A DNA stretch of 64,000 bases from Perkinsus marinus ATCC 50983 (taxonomy: Eukaryota; Perkinsozoa; Perkinsida; Perkinsidae), in NCBI RefSeq assembly GCF_000006405.1, contig NW_003210195.1, positions 143,004-207,003 of the forward strand. Reading direction: 5' to 3'. The position numbers and the translations under genes are program-made. Positions 1 through 12,096 of the stretch are shown here, piece after piece (position 1 is the stretch's first letter; each line of letters begins with the position of its first letter). The notes beneath the pieces were generated by a model. The model saw nothing but the letters and a program-made list of their open reading frames with translations. It did not search any database and had not been told where the DNA came from.

Positions 1-2
1 AT

Positions 3-268
3 CGCAAGTGGAAGGTTGATAACATGTTCGAGGTGGAGTACAAGCAGAATGATGGTGCTGATGAGGTCATTGTCAAGACCACTGATCTTGAGGGCAACCC
101 AGGACATGTGAGCCCCTATTGACCTTGACCATCCTTAAATGTGATTCTCAGGATCTCCTCATCGCCTTCGCTATGAGTGAGTTCATGCATCCTTGCCGTC
201 AACTCACCAAGCTCAATCAAGCGGCTGTCCAGATTGGAAAGAAGGCTATGATGGAGCATCGTAAATAG
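3..268 (+). CDS. C-terminal part of an unrecognised protein (5' end outside window)
   Basis: The first frame is open from base 3 and reads RKWKVDNMFEVEYKQNDG onward. A 44-nt GT..AG gap at 108-151 joins it in phase to a second open exon, 152-268, ending at TAG. The join gives 73 codons of ordinary-looking coding sequence ending in KKAMMEHRK. I do not recognise the family. The intron has the size and TTGACC-type branch motif seen throughout the window, which supports the splice. Confidence 0.55.
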
Positions 269-952
269 GCGTGTAACGGCTAGTCGGTGATTCTCATTAG
301 TCATTGTAACCGGTTTCGGCCTTTCCATCAGCGTTGACGTAGCAGGTTTCCTTCGCTTCGCGATATTCCAATAAGAGTAACTAACATAAACATTATTTAC
401 GTTCCTAACAGTGTAATCACTAGGTTTTGGTACGAAACATTGTTTCGAAAACAGATGGAACTATGATGTGTCTAGTTGTAAAGGGTGGTTATTATGATAT
501 CTAACTCAACTGAGTATACACATATTGACCATGAAAATAGGATTGATATATTATTTCTTCGTACAGAGTTTTCATGTGTATGTGGCCGCCTTAACGCTGT
601 CGCCGGTCCGGTTATGGTTCTGGTTGAGAAGTTCTCATCAAACGAGAAGTTCATCAAATCTCGATAAGATCCCGACCTCAACAGAGCTCGGTGATAGGAT
701 ATTCAGTGGACGGTGATGAATACACAGCAAGGAATAGTCGGATGACAACTTTCGTTGGGGAAGGGTAACAGGACACCCACCATTGACAACATAAAACTAG
801 TGAGGTCACTGTTAATGAGCACTAATGACAACGGTCATGTGTGAAACTCAGTGAGAAGTGCCTCATCACAACCCAGGTCGCGAGCTCTACCCACTGCGTG
901 ACGGAGATCCGCTCTGAGATAGCTACGAGAATACAAGTTGGGCACCATACTT
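269..952. other. Intergenic region, no gene seen
   Basis: About 680 bp, AT-rich around 360-560. Short overlapping open frames occur on both strands, but none is protein-like or joins to a neighbour by a plausible splice. The two flanking genes both end here (tail to tail), so it probably holds both 3' UTRs. Confidence 0.5.
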
Positions 953-3900
953 TTACTCAAGTTCCGCCTCTTCCTCCCCTCTAGCTGCCAGTATCAATCG
1001 AGACAACGCTGTGCATTTTCGGTACCACGCCTTCATGTTTGTATCGTCTCTCGCCTTAGACAAGGACTGTGGATCACTGGGGAATGTATAACTCACGACA
1101 GCTTTCTCAGCAGCTGATAGCGCATCTCCCCATCTGCCCAGCTTCGAGTAACATAGGGCCATGTTGGAGTGGGTGCGGGCCTCCTCCTCATTCCAGAGTA
1201 GAGAGTAGTCATAGCATGATAATGCGTACTCATACCTACTGGAATCTCGCACGAGTACAGAGACGTATACTTTGTCACTTCTTGGCTTTAGTCATACAAT
1301 TCCCCAGCTCTCGCAGTTCAGCCGCCCTCGCCCAACTCCTCTCCATCTCAGTAGTATCGTGCAGTACTGAGCACTTACTCCATGATGCTTCGCTTTCGGG
1401 TAATAACTGCTCTCGTAAGACTTCCACCGGGGAACGATTATCAGTTCCCACCGAGTAGACCTCGGGAAAATGGCTTTCAAAGGCATGGTAAATGTCGGGC
1501 TCGGAAGCTGATGAGCACTATATAGATCCTTACGTGACAACGAGCTACCTTCAAGCTCAGTCAGTATCCTGTTTAGCCTCTTCCCAATCACCAGTCGGGA
1601 ATCCGTCTCTCCTACTCCGCAACCGCTGTCGTTACCATTGAACCAGCACTTGGACAAGTATTGCAGACAGAAGCCCAACAGCTGAGCGTATCCTAATCGT
1701 TCATTGGGGTAGCTGAGCATGCACGTGGTACTGGCTCAAGCGATACGAGCGGACCCACGTGTCTTCGCCACTTGTGAGTTTATAGAAAGTGGCCCACAAG
1801 GAAGGACTTAGACAGACCCGTCTAAGGACCAGGTGATGCACACCAGGGCATGCATCACGATCCCAGATACTCCCATCAGATCCGGCTATGGGAGCAGTCA
1901 CAATACGACGTACTATATCAATGACTTGCCCCGCCAGGAAGACATTATCGTCACCAAAGAGCTCTACCTAGGAGACAAAATGACAGTTGAATGGGATGCT
2001 CCATAGACTACCAAAGTCAGCATACCCTCCTCACACTCCGCGATGGCTCTGCACACTCTTGGTGATCGACTATGCCATAGATAAAGGAGGCACACCAAGT
2101 GATGCTGAACTTTTTTCATCGCTCTGGTGGTGTGACAACTGGACCTCCGGCAGAGTCGTCCCGTTCAGTGCCGCTATCGCATTCTGTCCTTCTGCGAGAT
2201 CTCGAAACCGTACAAATGCCAACCCTGCGAAGCATCGTCATCGAGATGGTGATATCCTATTACTCCATGCTAATGGCAAAAGCCTGCTTTAAACAATCTG
2301 ATTTCCTCAAAGTGAAAGTCTTAGAAACACGATCAACAGGCATTTTAGCAGTGTTGGAATCTATGCTCGCTTTCCTCAGCTGTGTTCATAATTTTCCTCA
2401 CCAATTACAGAAATTTATATATGAAAGTCGGTGAAAATGTAAAAAAAATCTCCCAAAATTTCCGAAAAATTTTCCATATTCTCACCAACCTGTGTGGATG
2501 ATCATGTGCATATTTTCCCACACTGTAAGCTTGTCAGGCCCAGCAGCTCACCTCGAGACTCCTGTGTTTCCCTGTCTTTCATAATGAACACCTCATCAAT
2601 TCCGCCATACCTAACGCCCACACACGAACACTTCAAATNNNNNNNNNNNNNNNNNNNNNNNNNNNNNNNNNNNNNNNNNNNNNNNNNNNNNNNNNNNNNN
2701 NNNNNNNNNNNNNNNNNNNNNNNNNNNNNNNNNNNNNNTCGCTCTGGTGGTGTGACAACTGGCCTCCTGAGTAGCAGCACTCGTGTGGATCGCATTCATA
2801 TAGCGTGGGATATCTTCTTCCACCATAGGATAGAACAGTATCTTGAACAGTGGTCGGGGTCTTAACGGCTCGCATTGGCGTCACCCTCCTGAGCTCTTGG
2901 ACATCTTTTGCCTCCAACATTTCCATCATCACTGCTCGATTGGGCAACTCCGTGAAGAGACGGTCAAGGTTACTCCTTATCTATCCAACGATACTCCATG
3001 CATCTCTGAGTACTAGTGGGATAGTACTGCTCCGCGTTCATCCTTTGCAGAGGACGGGAAGTCCATGAGGATGCAGTGAAGGACCTTGCACCGTCGTCGA
3101 CAGGGTATCCAAGATACAACACACATTACGGATTCCAATATATTCCTCTCCATAACAGATGCGGCATCGATTTCATCCCTTCCTCCTCGATTATCACCAC
3201 ACTCGTCGTGGATGTTCACGATATGGCTCGGTTGTTCATGGGCTACGGTCATGAGCAGGAACAGCCGATACTGGCAAAGACAGTCTTCAACTGGGGCACA
3301 ACACGACGTTGGGCGATAGTGGAGGAGGAACTCAGAACAACGCGTAAATGGTAGTCATGTTGGGACATGGACGAACTTCGTAGTGGCCATGTCAATAGTG
3401 TGCAGCTGCATACGGTGCTCTCTACTATCATTGCGGTCATCAAAGCGTGAGGAGATGCCTAGGTCGTCACATGCCTGCATCGACACTGCGGCCACCAGGC
3501 GTCGACTACCATCACAGCTCACCTTGTGATAGAGGAGCGACTGGCTGAGTAGACGAGAGTGCCGCGTTTGGGCCTTGGACGGTAGCACTAAGTGGTCCTT
3601 GCATCCTAACAGCTGAGCAAGGTCCGAGTTATCAGCCAGGAAATCACACAGCCAAAAGCTAAGCCGAGGAGGAACCTAGAAACGAATGGTGGTGTATTTG
3701 GTTCTATCGTCAAGAAAATCCCACTCTAGGTTCTGCCGCCTCGAGCTGTTCTCCATCAGCTTCCGCTTCGGCCGTTACTTCAGGTCCCTGATGATCCGAG
3801 CCAGTTCCTGCTTGGGAACATAGACCTCGGCGCAGACAGCTGCGTCAGTGCTACCTCGCATACTATAGGCTTGATACTCTTCATGACCCTCCTGTGACAG

Positions 3901-5287
3901 GTCTTGTAGAAGTGAGTGGAATCCCAAGCGCGTGGACAGTATAGTATCTATCAACAAGCCACTAGCTATGATACCCAACGAACGATGTATGCTAGAGACG
4001 CCCGTGTAAGGGGGTCTTCCTCGAAGCTCTTGGCAGTGCGTCACCGGAGTAGCCGGAAAGTTCCGTCGACCAGCAGTCCTGCCCGTTTGCCCAGCGAGAC
4101 TCCCTAGTGGATGTTTCTTTGCCCACCAAGATTCGGTAGGGAAGCCTCAACCCAGGGTCAGCTACCATTCCCCTTCTCGTCGCGATCTCTTCTACCCTTC
4201 CGCGGACTACTGAGCATTCCCAACACTCCTTCCAACGACACCTCTCCCTGGCCATCACCCAACCCGCTAGGCGAAGAGGTTGCGACACGAGACTAGCTGC
4301 TAATCTCACCTGTCACAGTTCGAATAGTGCTGCATAGCCTCGGGTATGATCGGAGGATCATGAGATGCTGGCCGGAGTAAATAATGGACACCTTCGACCT
4401 TCCCAATCTCCGATGAACGCAGACCATCACCGCTTATGATCGCCCCTCTGTTCTCATATCTACGAGTCCAGATTGGGACAGACAACCACTTACGTGACCC
4501 CAGCTCACGTTTGCGAGGCCGAAGGAGCCTGAGGCACTCTAGGGACTGCAAAACAGCGCTGGAAGCTGGCGCCAGCTCCCTCGCTGAATCTGAACATATC
4601 TATCCACCCTCCTCTCGGTCTACTATGCACCATACTTGACTGCTTTCGTAGCCCACTCCATCCCCGTTATGAAATCCAATCTCTGTGGCCCCATCATACC
4701 TGATCAGGAGCCTCTCTGAACTTGAGCCCCAAGAGCTGCCTAACGCCTACCGGAAAATTGAGATAGATGCCCGGGGGTCAACCAGGACCTTCTATTCTGC
4801 ACGTCCTCCACCTCTATATCAGCATTCCTCACTCTCGCGGCCAAACATGCTGCCGAGTATGCCGGCTCAGGGAGTGGCTCTGGAGCCCTGCGGTTCCTCT
4901 GAACACGGCTCTCGAACGGGGAGGTTACTCAACCTTATCGTACGTCTATTTTATCACGTGCGGGAGTGGTAATGCCGGCCTTGCTACCACCCCTTCTGTA
5001 GTCCTCCACACGGTAGGTGAGCCCCTCGACAAGATCCCAGAACCCATTTCCAGACGGCTGCATCCGCAAGTCTCGAGCTGCATGTGCATACATCTGCCCA
5101 CCTGAGTCGGCCAAAACCATGTAGGCACATACAGTCCATTGGCCGACTGAGGGCTAACATCCAATCTCTTCCGGTACTCACTATAAAGGGTTGATTCCTG
5201 CACATAGGTAGTTGCTAGAGCACTCAAATCGACACTTGGATTTGTCACAGACAATTCTCGTTGTGTCATTCGTGAGGATGAACTCAT
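953..5287 (-). CDS. Large TPR-repeat protein, many introns, crosses assembly gap
   Basis: A Met start near 5287 (MSSSSRMTQREL) leads into a chain of exons joined by 38-49-nt introns down to a stop at 953. The C-terminal exons give clear tetratricopeptide helices: WARAAELRELGNCMTKAK, then RYEYALSCYDYSLLWNEEEA and THSNMALCYSKLGRWGDAL, ending in an acidic tail. The middle is helical with no family I can name (for example NLDRLFTELPNRAVMMEML). Readable introns include one of 43 nt in codons for QELRR/ILFYP and one of 47 nt before IRSNLDR. TPR arrays of this kind (FKBP, TTC4 and UNC45 types) usually bind Hsp90/Hsp70 tails, but that role is only inferred. Bases 2143-2738, including the N gap, appear foreign to the gene (see findings). 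Treating 953-5287 as one gene is likely, not proven. Exons at 4050-4950 are only partly resolved. Confidence 0.5.
2639..2738. other. Assembly gap (100 N)
   Basis: One hundred undetermined bases, the usual fixed-length scaffold gap. The sequence right of the gap starts with the same 24 bases found at 2119-2142, so the gap length and the 2143-2638 segment should not be trusted. Confidence 0.95.
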
Positions 5288-5649
5288 TTGGGCTGCGACC
5301 AACCATGATCAGTGAAAGCAAATTAACCAACTCGACCAGCAACCGCCGCGCGGCAAGCATCACCACATCGTAAAAGCATGACAACTATTCCCAAATAAGC
5401 ACCAATCAAACCTCGTCTAGACCAAGGAGCGATGATCCACTATTTCACAAGGACAGACGAGGTTGACGATCACAAATCCATGTCATAAACAAATTATATA
5501 ACGGACCAATCGAATGGAAGTATTGGCCGTGCCGAGGAATGTCATTGTATCACGTACTCGCTTACGCGAGAAAGTAGCTGGACACACTCCACCATACAAG
5601 CAGTTCCCATAGGGGTTCAACTGCAGTAGGTGGTATCAGTTCTGACGGG
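5288..5649. other. Short intergenic region
   Basis: About 360 bp between the stop of the cyclin gene and the start of the TPR gene, both on the minus strand. It should contain the TPR gene's promoter and 5' UTR. I see no recognisable motif. Confidence 0.4.
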
Positions 5650-7293
5650 CTAGTGCTTGTCTTGCGGGATCTGCCTAGGTTGGAATCGGCGATTAGGAGT
5701 TGGCTGTCGTGGTGGTAGACCAACACCCGACCTATACAACGAGCCTTGACCAAAACGGGCGTTTCCTTGGCCAGATACCAGACGTCGAGACGGGATGAAC
5801 GAGGGGTCCCTACAACAACGAGTATTGATGACCACAAGATTGGCGAGAATTCACCTGGCCGCTGGCATGGGGCGGGCTTGGCTGAGGGAAATAGTAGGCG
5901 CTTCATCCTGAAACGACAAGCCCTGCCTTCCCGTGACTATCTGAAGCCCAACCTCTCTATCCCTGATATCATTGTATGCATCTGGTCGACTCTCCGCGAC
6001 TGTCGAGGCGGCACCGATTGAAGAGTTTCTCGAGGAGGTAGTGTGGACGACGCCAGCATCAAATCGACGTCCATGTCTCGAAGATACCCTCGAATTCTGC
6101 TGCCGTAGGCGGGAAGACAGGTTGAAATTCATCTTGGGCACTTTCGGGAGGGGTCTGCTTATATCAAATAAGTCGAGCTCATTCAGCGACTGTCCCTACC
6201 TTGGCACAAACAATTTGTCAGGATGGCCAGGGACTGCACCGAAGACCTCGGGCGACACCGAATATGCCATGATGTCCGCCACCAAATCGGTGAACCTGGA
6301 ACGATAGTACTGTGCGACTAAGGACGAGACAGCACCAACCGCTTCAATGTGATATTCATATCCCAATTGAGGACCTTCAGGATGCCCATCTGAAGCTGGA
6401 GATACTCCCTCTTAGTATGCGCACTCGCGCTGTACTGCCCCATAATATGCGCCTGGCAAGAAGACTTCGCGGAGACAACGGAAGCGAGATCCTCACCGGA
6501 TGTACAAAGTTGTCCTCCCACATCTTCTCCGCCAGCAGCATGCAGCACACCCACAACGACCTCCAAGATGTGTGATGCAAGCGAACCTGCAGGAGAAGCA
6601 TCTGGTTAATACATCTCATACACGACCATAATTACCAAGCCCTTGTCGATCAGACGGACGAAGTAGTCTAAACCAGCCAGAACAGTGGCTAATGAGAAAC
6701 AGCACCGTTGGGTCATCTTCAAAACGAAGGCCGCATCACTGTGGAACGACGGTACTCGAGGGTTGCCTAAAGTCGCGCCATCGAGACTGCACTTGAGTAG
6801 TATTGCACTCAACGCACCAGCAATATCGCTCTTCGGTACTGCAAACCTGCATTCGAAGGGGTTATTCATGAGCTGCTCATCGCTAGTCTTAGCCGAATGG
6901 ACCAAGGATATCCTAACAACAGACTGCAACAGGATACCGGAAGCAAAACCCCCTACAGCTTCTGAGTGTAGCGCAGCATGAACGCCCTCTCGACACCCTC
7001 GGAAGCGTGCGAGAAGAGAGAAGAGTTGAACTCGGGGAGTAGCTCAGCATAGCGAGTAACGTCGTAGATAGGTAGGAAATCTGAAGCGCGAGTCACTATG
7101 TACGAGACCGTGGATCCATGAGACCCGTACTTGGTTGGCCGTTCTGCATGTAGCGGTCTAGGGGCCTCGCAGACCCAGTAGCTACCGGTGTGTTGATCTC
7201 CGAAGTCTCCACAGGCGAGACTGAGCTCTCAGCAGAAGCTTGTCGCAACCCACGCTGAGACCCTAGGAAAGACCGGGTGAAGATGTTGAACAT
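5650..7293 (-). CDS. PHO80/cyclin Y-type cyclin
   Basis: The spliced protein starts MFNIFTRSFLGSQRGLRQ; an in-frame upstream ATG at 7392 is possible. The cyclin box is clear: CCFSLATVLAGLDYFVRLID, then HHTSWRSLWVCCMLLAEKMW, then QLQMGILKVLNWDMNITLK, matching the helices of PHO80/PCL and cyclin-Y proteins, which activate a CDK partner. After the box comes YYRSRFTDLVADIMAYS and a low-complexity Arg/Gly/Ser tail to the stop at 5650. Introns of 44, 49, 44, 42 and 45 nt are readable (for example 5810-5854). One junction, after the residues NITLK, does not keep frame with an obvious intron, so an indel or an unusual splice is likely there. The N-terminal 60 residues are Ser/Thr-rich. It is head-to-head with the OXA1-type gene. 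Confidence 0.7.
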
Positions 7294-7478
7294 TTGCAAA
7301 TCGAGCAGAGCCCAAGCACTGAAAAATCGAGTCGGATACAACAGGATACTTGGCGAGTTAGGCTGAGGGGTAATTATGCGCCTTTCATGCATCTTGCATG
7401 AAGCGTATCTTTCAGTTTTCCGCGCACGCCACAGATGTGAGCAGCCTCACGGCCGTTGAGTAGTTGCTGCTGCTGCTC
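7294..7478. promoter_or_regulatory. Divergent promoter region between cyclin and OXA1-type genes
   Basis: Only 185 bp separate the predicted start codons of two divergently transcribed genes, so both promoters must lie here or overlap the 5' UTRs. It contains a GCTGCTGCT run just before the OXA1 start. No TATA box is evident. The call rests on gene layout alone. Confidence 0.35.
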
Positions 7479-8717
7479 ATGCTTACAACCAGCAAGAAGC
7501 CCGTCCTCGTAGGTGTTCGGCAGTGGAGTCGATTGGCTATACAAGCTAGTGCTGCCTCTGGGAGTAGTAGTCGATCGCTCTCCACAGTAGCGACGCCAAC
7601 GGCCCACCCAGTAGCACCAGTAGTCTCCTCTCCTGAGGCATTGAGCCTTCTAGAGAAGCTACGGGATCAAGCTGACAATTTTGGCGTTGACTGGGCAGCT
7701 GTATACGATCCATGGTAGGCCGGGTCCACTGTAGAGGCTCACACTAGTAGAACTCAGGCCCCACGTGGATGCCGTACAAAGCATGTTGAATACGGTCCAT
7801 GAGATATCCGGCAGTAGCTGGGTGTCCACCATTTGCCTAGTGGCTGTTGGTTTTCGAGCTCTCACACTCTACTTCAACGTTCGGTACGCCTTGGTCTTCG
7901 TACTGTATTCAGCAGTAGTGATAGGTCCATAGAGATATCAAGTAGGCGGCAAGCAGCCATGGTGGAGTTGCTGCCGTTGGCAAGGGAGGTTCGGACAGCT
8001 CTCAATGTAGTATTACACCATCATACACGGGGGCATGTCCAAACTGTTAGACTGGGGATAACGACAGATTCGACCGCAAAGTTGAGGAGTATCGACAAGA
8101 GCTCAGCAAGCATGGCATTGGACGTAATAGCAGTGGCTATCAGCCATCACGTAGCAATAGTGTCTCAGGGAATCCCTTCCAAGGCATGGGGTTCCTATTC
8201 GGTATCCAAACACCATGGATACTCACACTATTCGGGGCTATCAGAGGTATGGCAACCCATCCAGACGTCTTCAGATCGGCCTGCCTCGACTCCAGCTTCC
8301 TATGGTGCCCTAGCCTAATGCTAGCAGGTATCATCATCACTGTATATATGTAGTAGGTGGAGAGACCCCTCTCTTCCCTAGATCCATACGGTATCCTACC
8401 GTTGGCATCGTCGGTCATGGCGATAGCGGCAGCTAGGGCTCAGATGAAGTTGGTACCAGTAGTGTCGGATCCAGATCGAGTACAGTGGGATACTACTTAT
8501 TTTAATTACGGGCTTCAGGGTACGCACATCCCGATGCATACTATCCTATCTTCAGTCAGGTGCGGTACTGCTATTCTTGCCCTTCGCGGTGCACCTTCCT
8601 GCAGGGTGCTTTGTCTTTGTAATGTGCAATACTGTTATGAACGCTGTAGTGAACATTGTGGTTAAACGCCGCTTGCAAGGCAAGTTGGCTGTGGGCAGGA
8701 ATCTTAAGTACACGTAG
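7479..8717 (+). CDS. OXA1: Mitochondrial inner-membrane insertase, OXA1/YidC family
   Basis: Five introns (7715-7757, 7884-7924, 8007-8050, 8328-8381, 8520-8559) join six exons in phase. The N-terminus, MLTTSKKPVLVGVRQWSRLA plus a Ser-rich stretch, looks like a mitochondrial presequence. The YidC/Oxa1 core follows: WVSTICLVAVGFRALTLYFN (first membrane helix and conserved Arg), then TPWILTLFGAIRGMA, then the signature LWCPSLMLADPYGILPLASS, and a last helix LPFAVHLPAGCFVFVMCNTV. Family members insert mitochondrially encoded subunits, chiefly of respiratory complexes, into the inner membrane. The short C-terminal tail ends KRRLQGKLAVGRNLKYT, so a long ribosome-binding tail is absent and a COX18-like role is possible. 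The next gene starts 83 bp downstream on the same strand. Confidence 0.82.
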
Positions 8718-8800
8718 TGTCTGAAGGGAAGCACTGTTTCTGATAGTAGTCCGGTTGAGTTAAGCTTGGTCGTTGTAAAACTGTCTGTTAGAACGTTCCC

Positions 8801-9601
8801 ATGTCCAAAGCTCGGCATGTGAAAGTGACAACAATAGAAGAGGAGCCCAGACTGGCAGGTAGAGGCGGGATATCTCCTGCTAAGGTAGTAGTGTTGGTGT
8901 TGATGGAAGCGGCAATACCGGTGTAGATTCGGGAATGCTTTGAAGTATGGGACTCTGATGGTGATGGGAAATTGAATCCTAGCGAGCTTCGTAGTGCGAT
9001 AAGAAGCCTTGCCTTGGACTATGCAGAAAGGGAGATTGATAGACTATGTTATGGGGAGAAGGTAGGGCTAGCTCAGCCTACTCCATCAGCATTAGAGGAC
9101 CTTATCAGTTCCCAGTGGAACAAGGTGTGGATTACTATACACTCCTCAACCTAGCATCAGCGAGACCATCCAGGCTCAGTACCGAAGCCGGAGTTGCCGA
9201 GCTCAATCAGGTGTGCCATACCAGTACGTCGCCTACCCTAACGAGATTCAGGCTATTCTGACCCTACAGGCGAGTGCTGGTAATGGTAGCGCATCATCAT
9301 CGTTCAATGCTGTGATATCCCCTCGTCCCGGCTCCTCTCGTGGAGGGCCGCGCTCAGCTACACCAGCTGATACTTACAGCGTCGACATGCTCAAGTTTTG
9401 GTTGACAACTATGGGAGATGAGTTCACTGGTGTGGTCGAAAGCCGATGGTCCCCAAGATTGGACCATCATTTTTAGGAGAGGAATTCGATACACTCCTGC
9501 GGGAGTGCTCGATCCCAGCTGGTGGAGGCGGCCGATTTCATCCATCACTACTCACTGATAAGCTAACAGAAGTGTATACAAGGTTATATATGGTACCGTA
9601 G
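8801..9601 (+). CDS. EF-hand calcium-binding protein (calmodulin/centrin-like)
   Basis: The start ATG at 8801 gives MSKARHVKVTTIEEEPRL, a basic N-terminus. A 42-nt intron leads to KIRECFEVWDSDGDGKLNPS, a complete EF-hand loop (D-S-D-G-D-G-K-L) followed by ELRSAIRSLALDYAEREIDR. Later exons give MLKFWLTTMGDEFTGEEFDT and LLRECSIPAGGGGRFHPSLL. Those residues match the second half of a calmodulin-like lobe, with a loop that has lost its acidic ligands (AGGGGRFHP). So one loop should bind calcium and its partner should not. A 47-nt intron splits the codon between residues FT and EEFD. Exons between 9050 and 9300 are uncertain. The stop is taken at 9599-9601. Function beyond calcium sensing is unknown. 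Confidence 0.68.
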
Positions 9602-9816
9602 ATTGGCCTAGCCCACGATCCTGTCTACGAGATCCCATACTCATACTCAGGATAACCCAAGTACTGCTATCGAATAAGCTTGCTGAGTGCTCAAGTGCCC
9701 CACTATGTACCATGTAGAGTCTAATCCTACGTACAGCCTGATACGTGGCCATGATGGTGTTTTGTTGCCTAGTACATCTAAAGCCGCATAGCTGTTATCT
9801 TGTTGAAGCCAGTTGA

Positions 9817-12096
9817 ATGTTGATACCAGTATGTACTCCTCGTTGGCCCCCTATTGTCGTATTACGTTGTGGGTATCGTTTACTCAGCAGTAGCCCGACA
9901 ACAGCTTTGGTGGAAACCCTACCTGACAAGCAGATGGACATAAATGCCCTGCGGTGTAAGGAGGAGATACGTAGGATGTTTGCACGGTTCGGTAGGGAGA
10001 ATGAAAGGATAGTGAGGAGTACATTGAAAGAGGTAGTAGCTGATGAGGGAGAGGAATGGTATGTTGTATTATTATAGGTTGGGCAATATGACGATAACAC
10101 TAAGGCTACTTTGAGAATATTTCATTTGCAGGAGCTCTCAGGGACAGCCTTTAAAGACAGACACCTGAGAGTTGATAAGAGGTAAGGAAGGCAGCGTACG
10201 TTTGTCTCAGCGGTTTTAGGTACTTGGACCTGCGTAAAGGGGTTCTCAAGGGTATACCAGAATATAACCCATCACAACTCACCGCGGTTGCACTAGCAGG
10301 GGGCAAGCTGAAGATAAGCTCTCCAGCACTATGGACCCCTCTTGTGAGGAAGGTGGCTACCTACGTCGTAAGGGGATTGTTTCTGGGGGTACTAACGAGT
10401 CTTGGAGCTCATTTCAGGAGAGTTCATTCACCAAAGGCAACCCTTATTGTGAATTCAGCCATTCACAGCTTTGCCTTATACTATTCTCAGCAGCCAAAAG
10501 TAGATGCCCTCAAGTACCAGAGGATAAAGCACACTAGTAGTATGGTCGCAGTATCAGATGAGCATTTGTTGTTAGTCTGATAAGAGTTATGCTACATCAT
10601 CCTGGCCTTTGGAATGGTACTGATATGGCATGGCTACTCTACTTCATGCGGAGGAGGAAGCTGATCCCTCGCGATCCCCGCAATGAGGTTGGTTCATCTA
10701 TCATATTCCAGGGCAAGCTCACTAACTCAGGCCCACCATGCATGGTCAAAGGCGTACCGTTATATCGCTTTCCATTATAATGAGAAGCTGAGCAATGGCA
10801 AGATACCACCAAAACAGATGTGTGTGGTACTCCATGAGTTCTCCAAGATTGGCCTCCTACCAACGAGAGCGATACATAGGATGTCCAATAGAGTAAACAA
10901 ATCGATCCCTCTCTAACACAGAGATGTGCCTCCCAGGTTCGACGAGAAATAACAAGTCTCGATGGGAAGACATTGACACTTCTAGCCACCGCCCTTGGAC
11001 GATTAAAGCACGCGGATGTTGCCATGTTCAGGGCTATCGGTGAGGCTGGTGCGATTAAGCTCAGTGTGATGGTCTCTCAGGACGGACAGTGGCCTCTCCC
11101 GAGGTTTGGCTTACCATAACAGATCGGCAAACAGCTATGTTGGCCTATGCTGTAAGGCATGTAGCTCGTGATGCCGTTACCTCCTCTTTGTTTTCATAGT
11201 ACTCACGAGTTAACATACGCAACATTCCCTTCTTGAGATCACTTTGTGATCGTCTCGCCAACATGCCAGAGTCCCATCGGCTGCAGCCCCTAACTGTCAT
11301 CACTCTAGCGTTCTCTTTAGCTACACTAGGCATCCGGGATAAGAGGGTGAGTGGGAGCCGGCCCTCCATTGCGGTGATGTCTCCACTAGGCCTGGAAAGG
11401 GTGTTTGATACCAAAGTTCCGACAGAAGATAAAGTTCCATTCTCCACAGCATCTAGCTGCTATGATCAACAGTATGGCTAAGGTCGGGGTATGGGATGAC
11501 GAACTGGGGAAGAGGGTAGTGACAGTGCAGGATGCAGTACAATGGACAATGGGCCCTTTAGATAGCGAAGAGGGCAATACAAGTGAGGAGAGCGTTTTCT
11601 ACAAGGCAGCTCTGCAACATCCTCAATGGATTCATAATGAGGTATTTCAATTCAAAGCCTTTTTAAGGGTACAGAGGCTTCTACTCAGCAAGCACTATCA
11701 TCAGGAGCTGTTTGTTGCTCTAATGGCGGAGTTCTACCGTAGTGGTAACATAGGCGATGAGCAGCATATAGCCAAGCCACATGTTACGCAGATGTCTCGC
11801 GTCATGGTGAGTCTACCTGTTGGGGATACCGTACAATCCTGTTGCTACTTGCAGTTTGGTCTGATTTTGGAACATCCAGATTTCGTCGAGCACGCTACTG
11901 AAACACAGCGGTTGCTCATGAACAGGTTTTCTAATAGCAAGATAACGGTGATACTCCTTCCCCTCATAGCCCATCCCACTAGCCTCAGGACCACCGCCCT
12001 TTGAGGCAGTACCATCTTGATCTAGCTGTAGCATTGGAGGCTCTGGGCTGTGATGCCGGCTACGCAACCCTTGTAAAGGAAGGCCCCTATTGGTAA
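9817..12096 (+). CDS. Helical-repeat (OPR/RAP-type) organelle RNA-binding protein, probable
   Basis: The start MLIPVCTPRWPPIVVLRCGY resembles a mitochondrial presequence. Successive exons give repeated amphipathic units: PSQLTAVALAGGKLKISSPA, FSHSQLCLILFSAAKSRC, NGTDMAWLLYFMRRRKL, KIPPKQMCVVLHEFSKIGLL, DGKTLTLLATALGRLKHADV, LQPLTVITLAFSLATLGI and HSPQHLAAMINSMAKVGVWD. This pattern is typical of the OPR/HPR helical repeats found with RAP domains in apicomplexans, perkinsids and green algae, where they act on organelle RNA. I do not see a convincing C-terminal RAP domain. The last readable exon ends AGYATLVKEGPYW at 12096. Several exon borders are tentative, including those around 10040-10220 and 11110-11230. 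Confidence 0.55.

Noticed and set aside
5746-6021. 91-codon plus-strand frame
   Set aside because: Antisense to the cyclin gene's tail exons, which are joined by a clear 45-nt intron at 5810-5854 on the minus strand.
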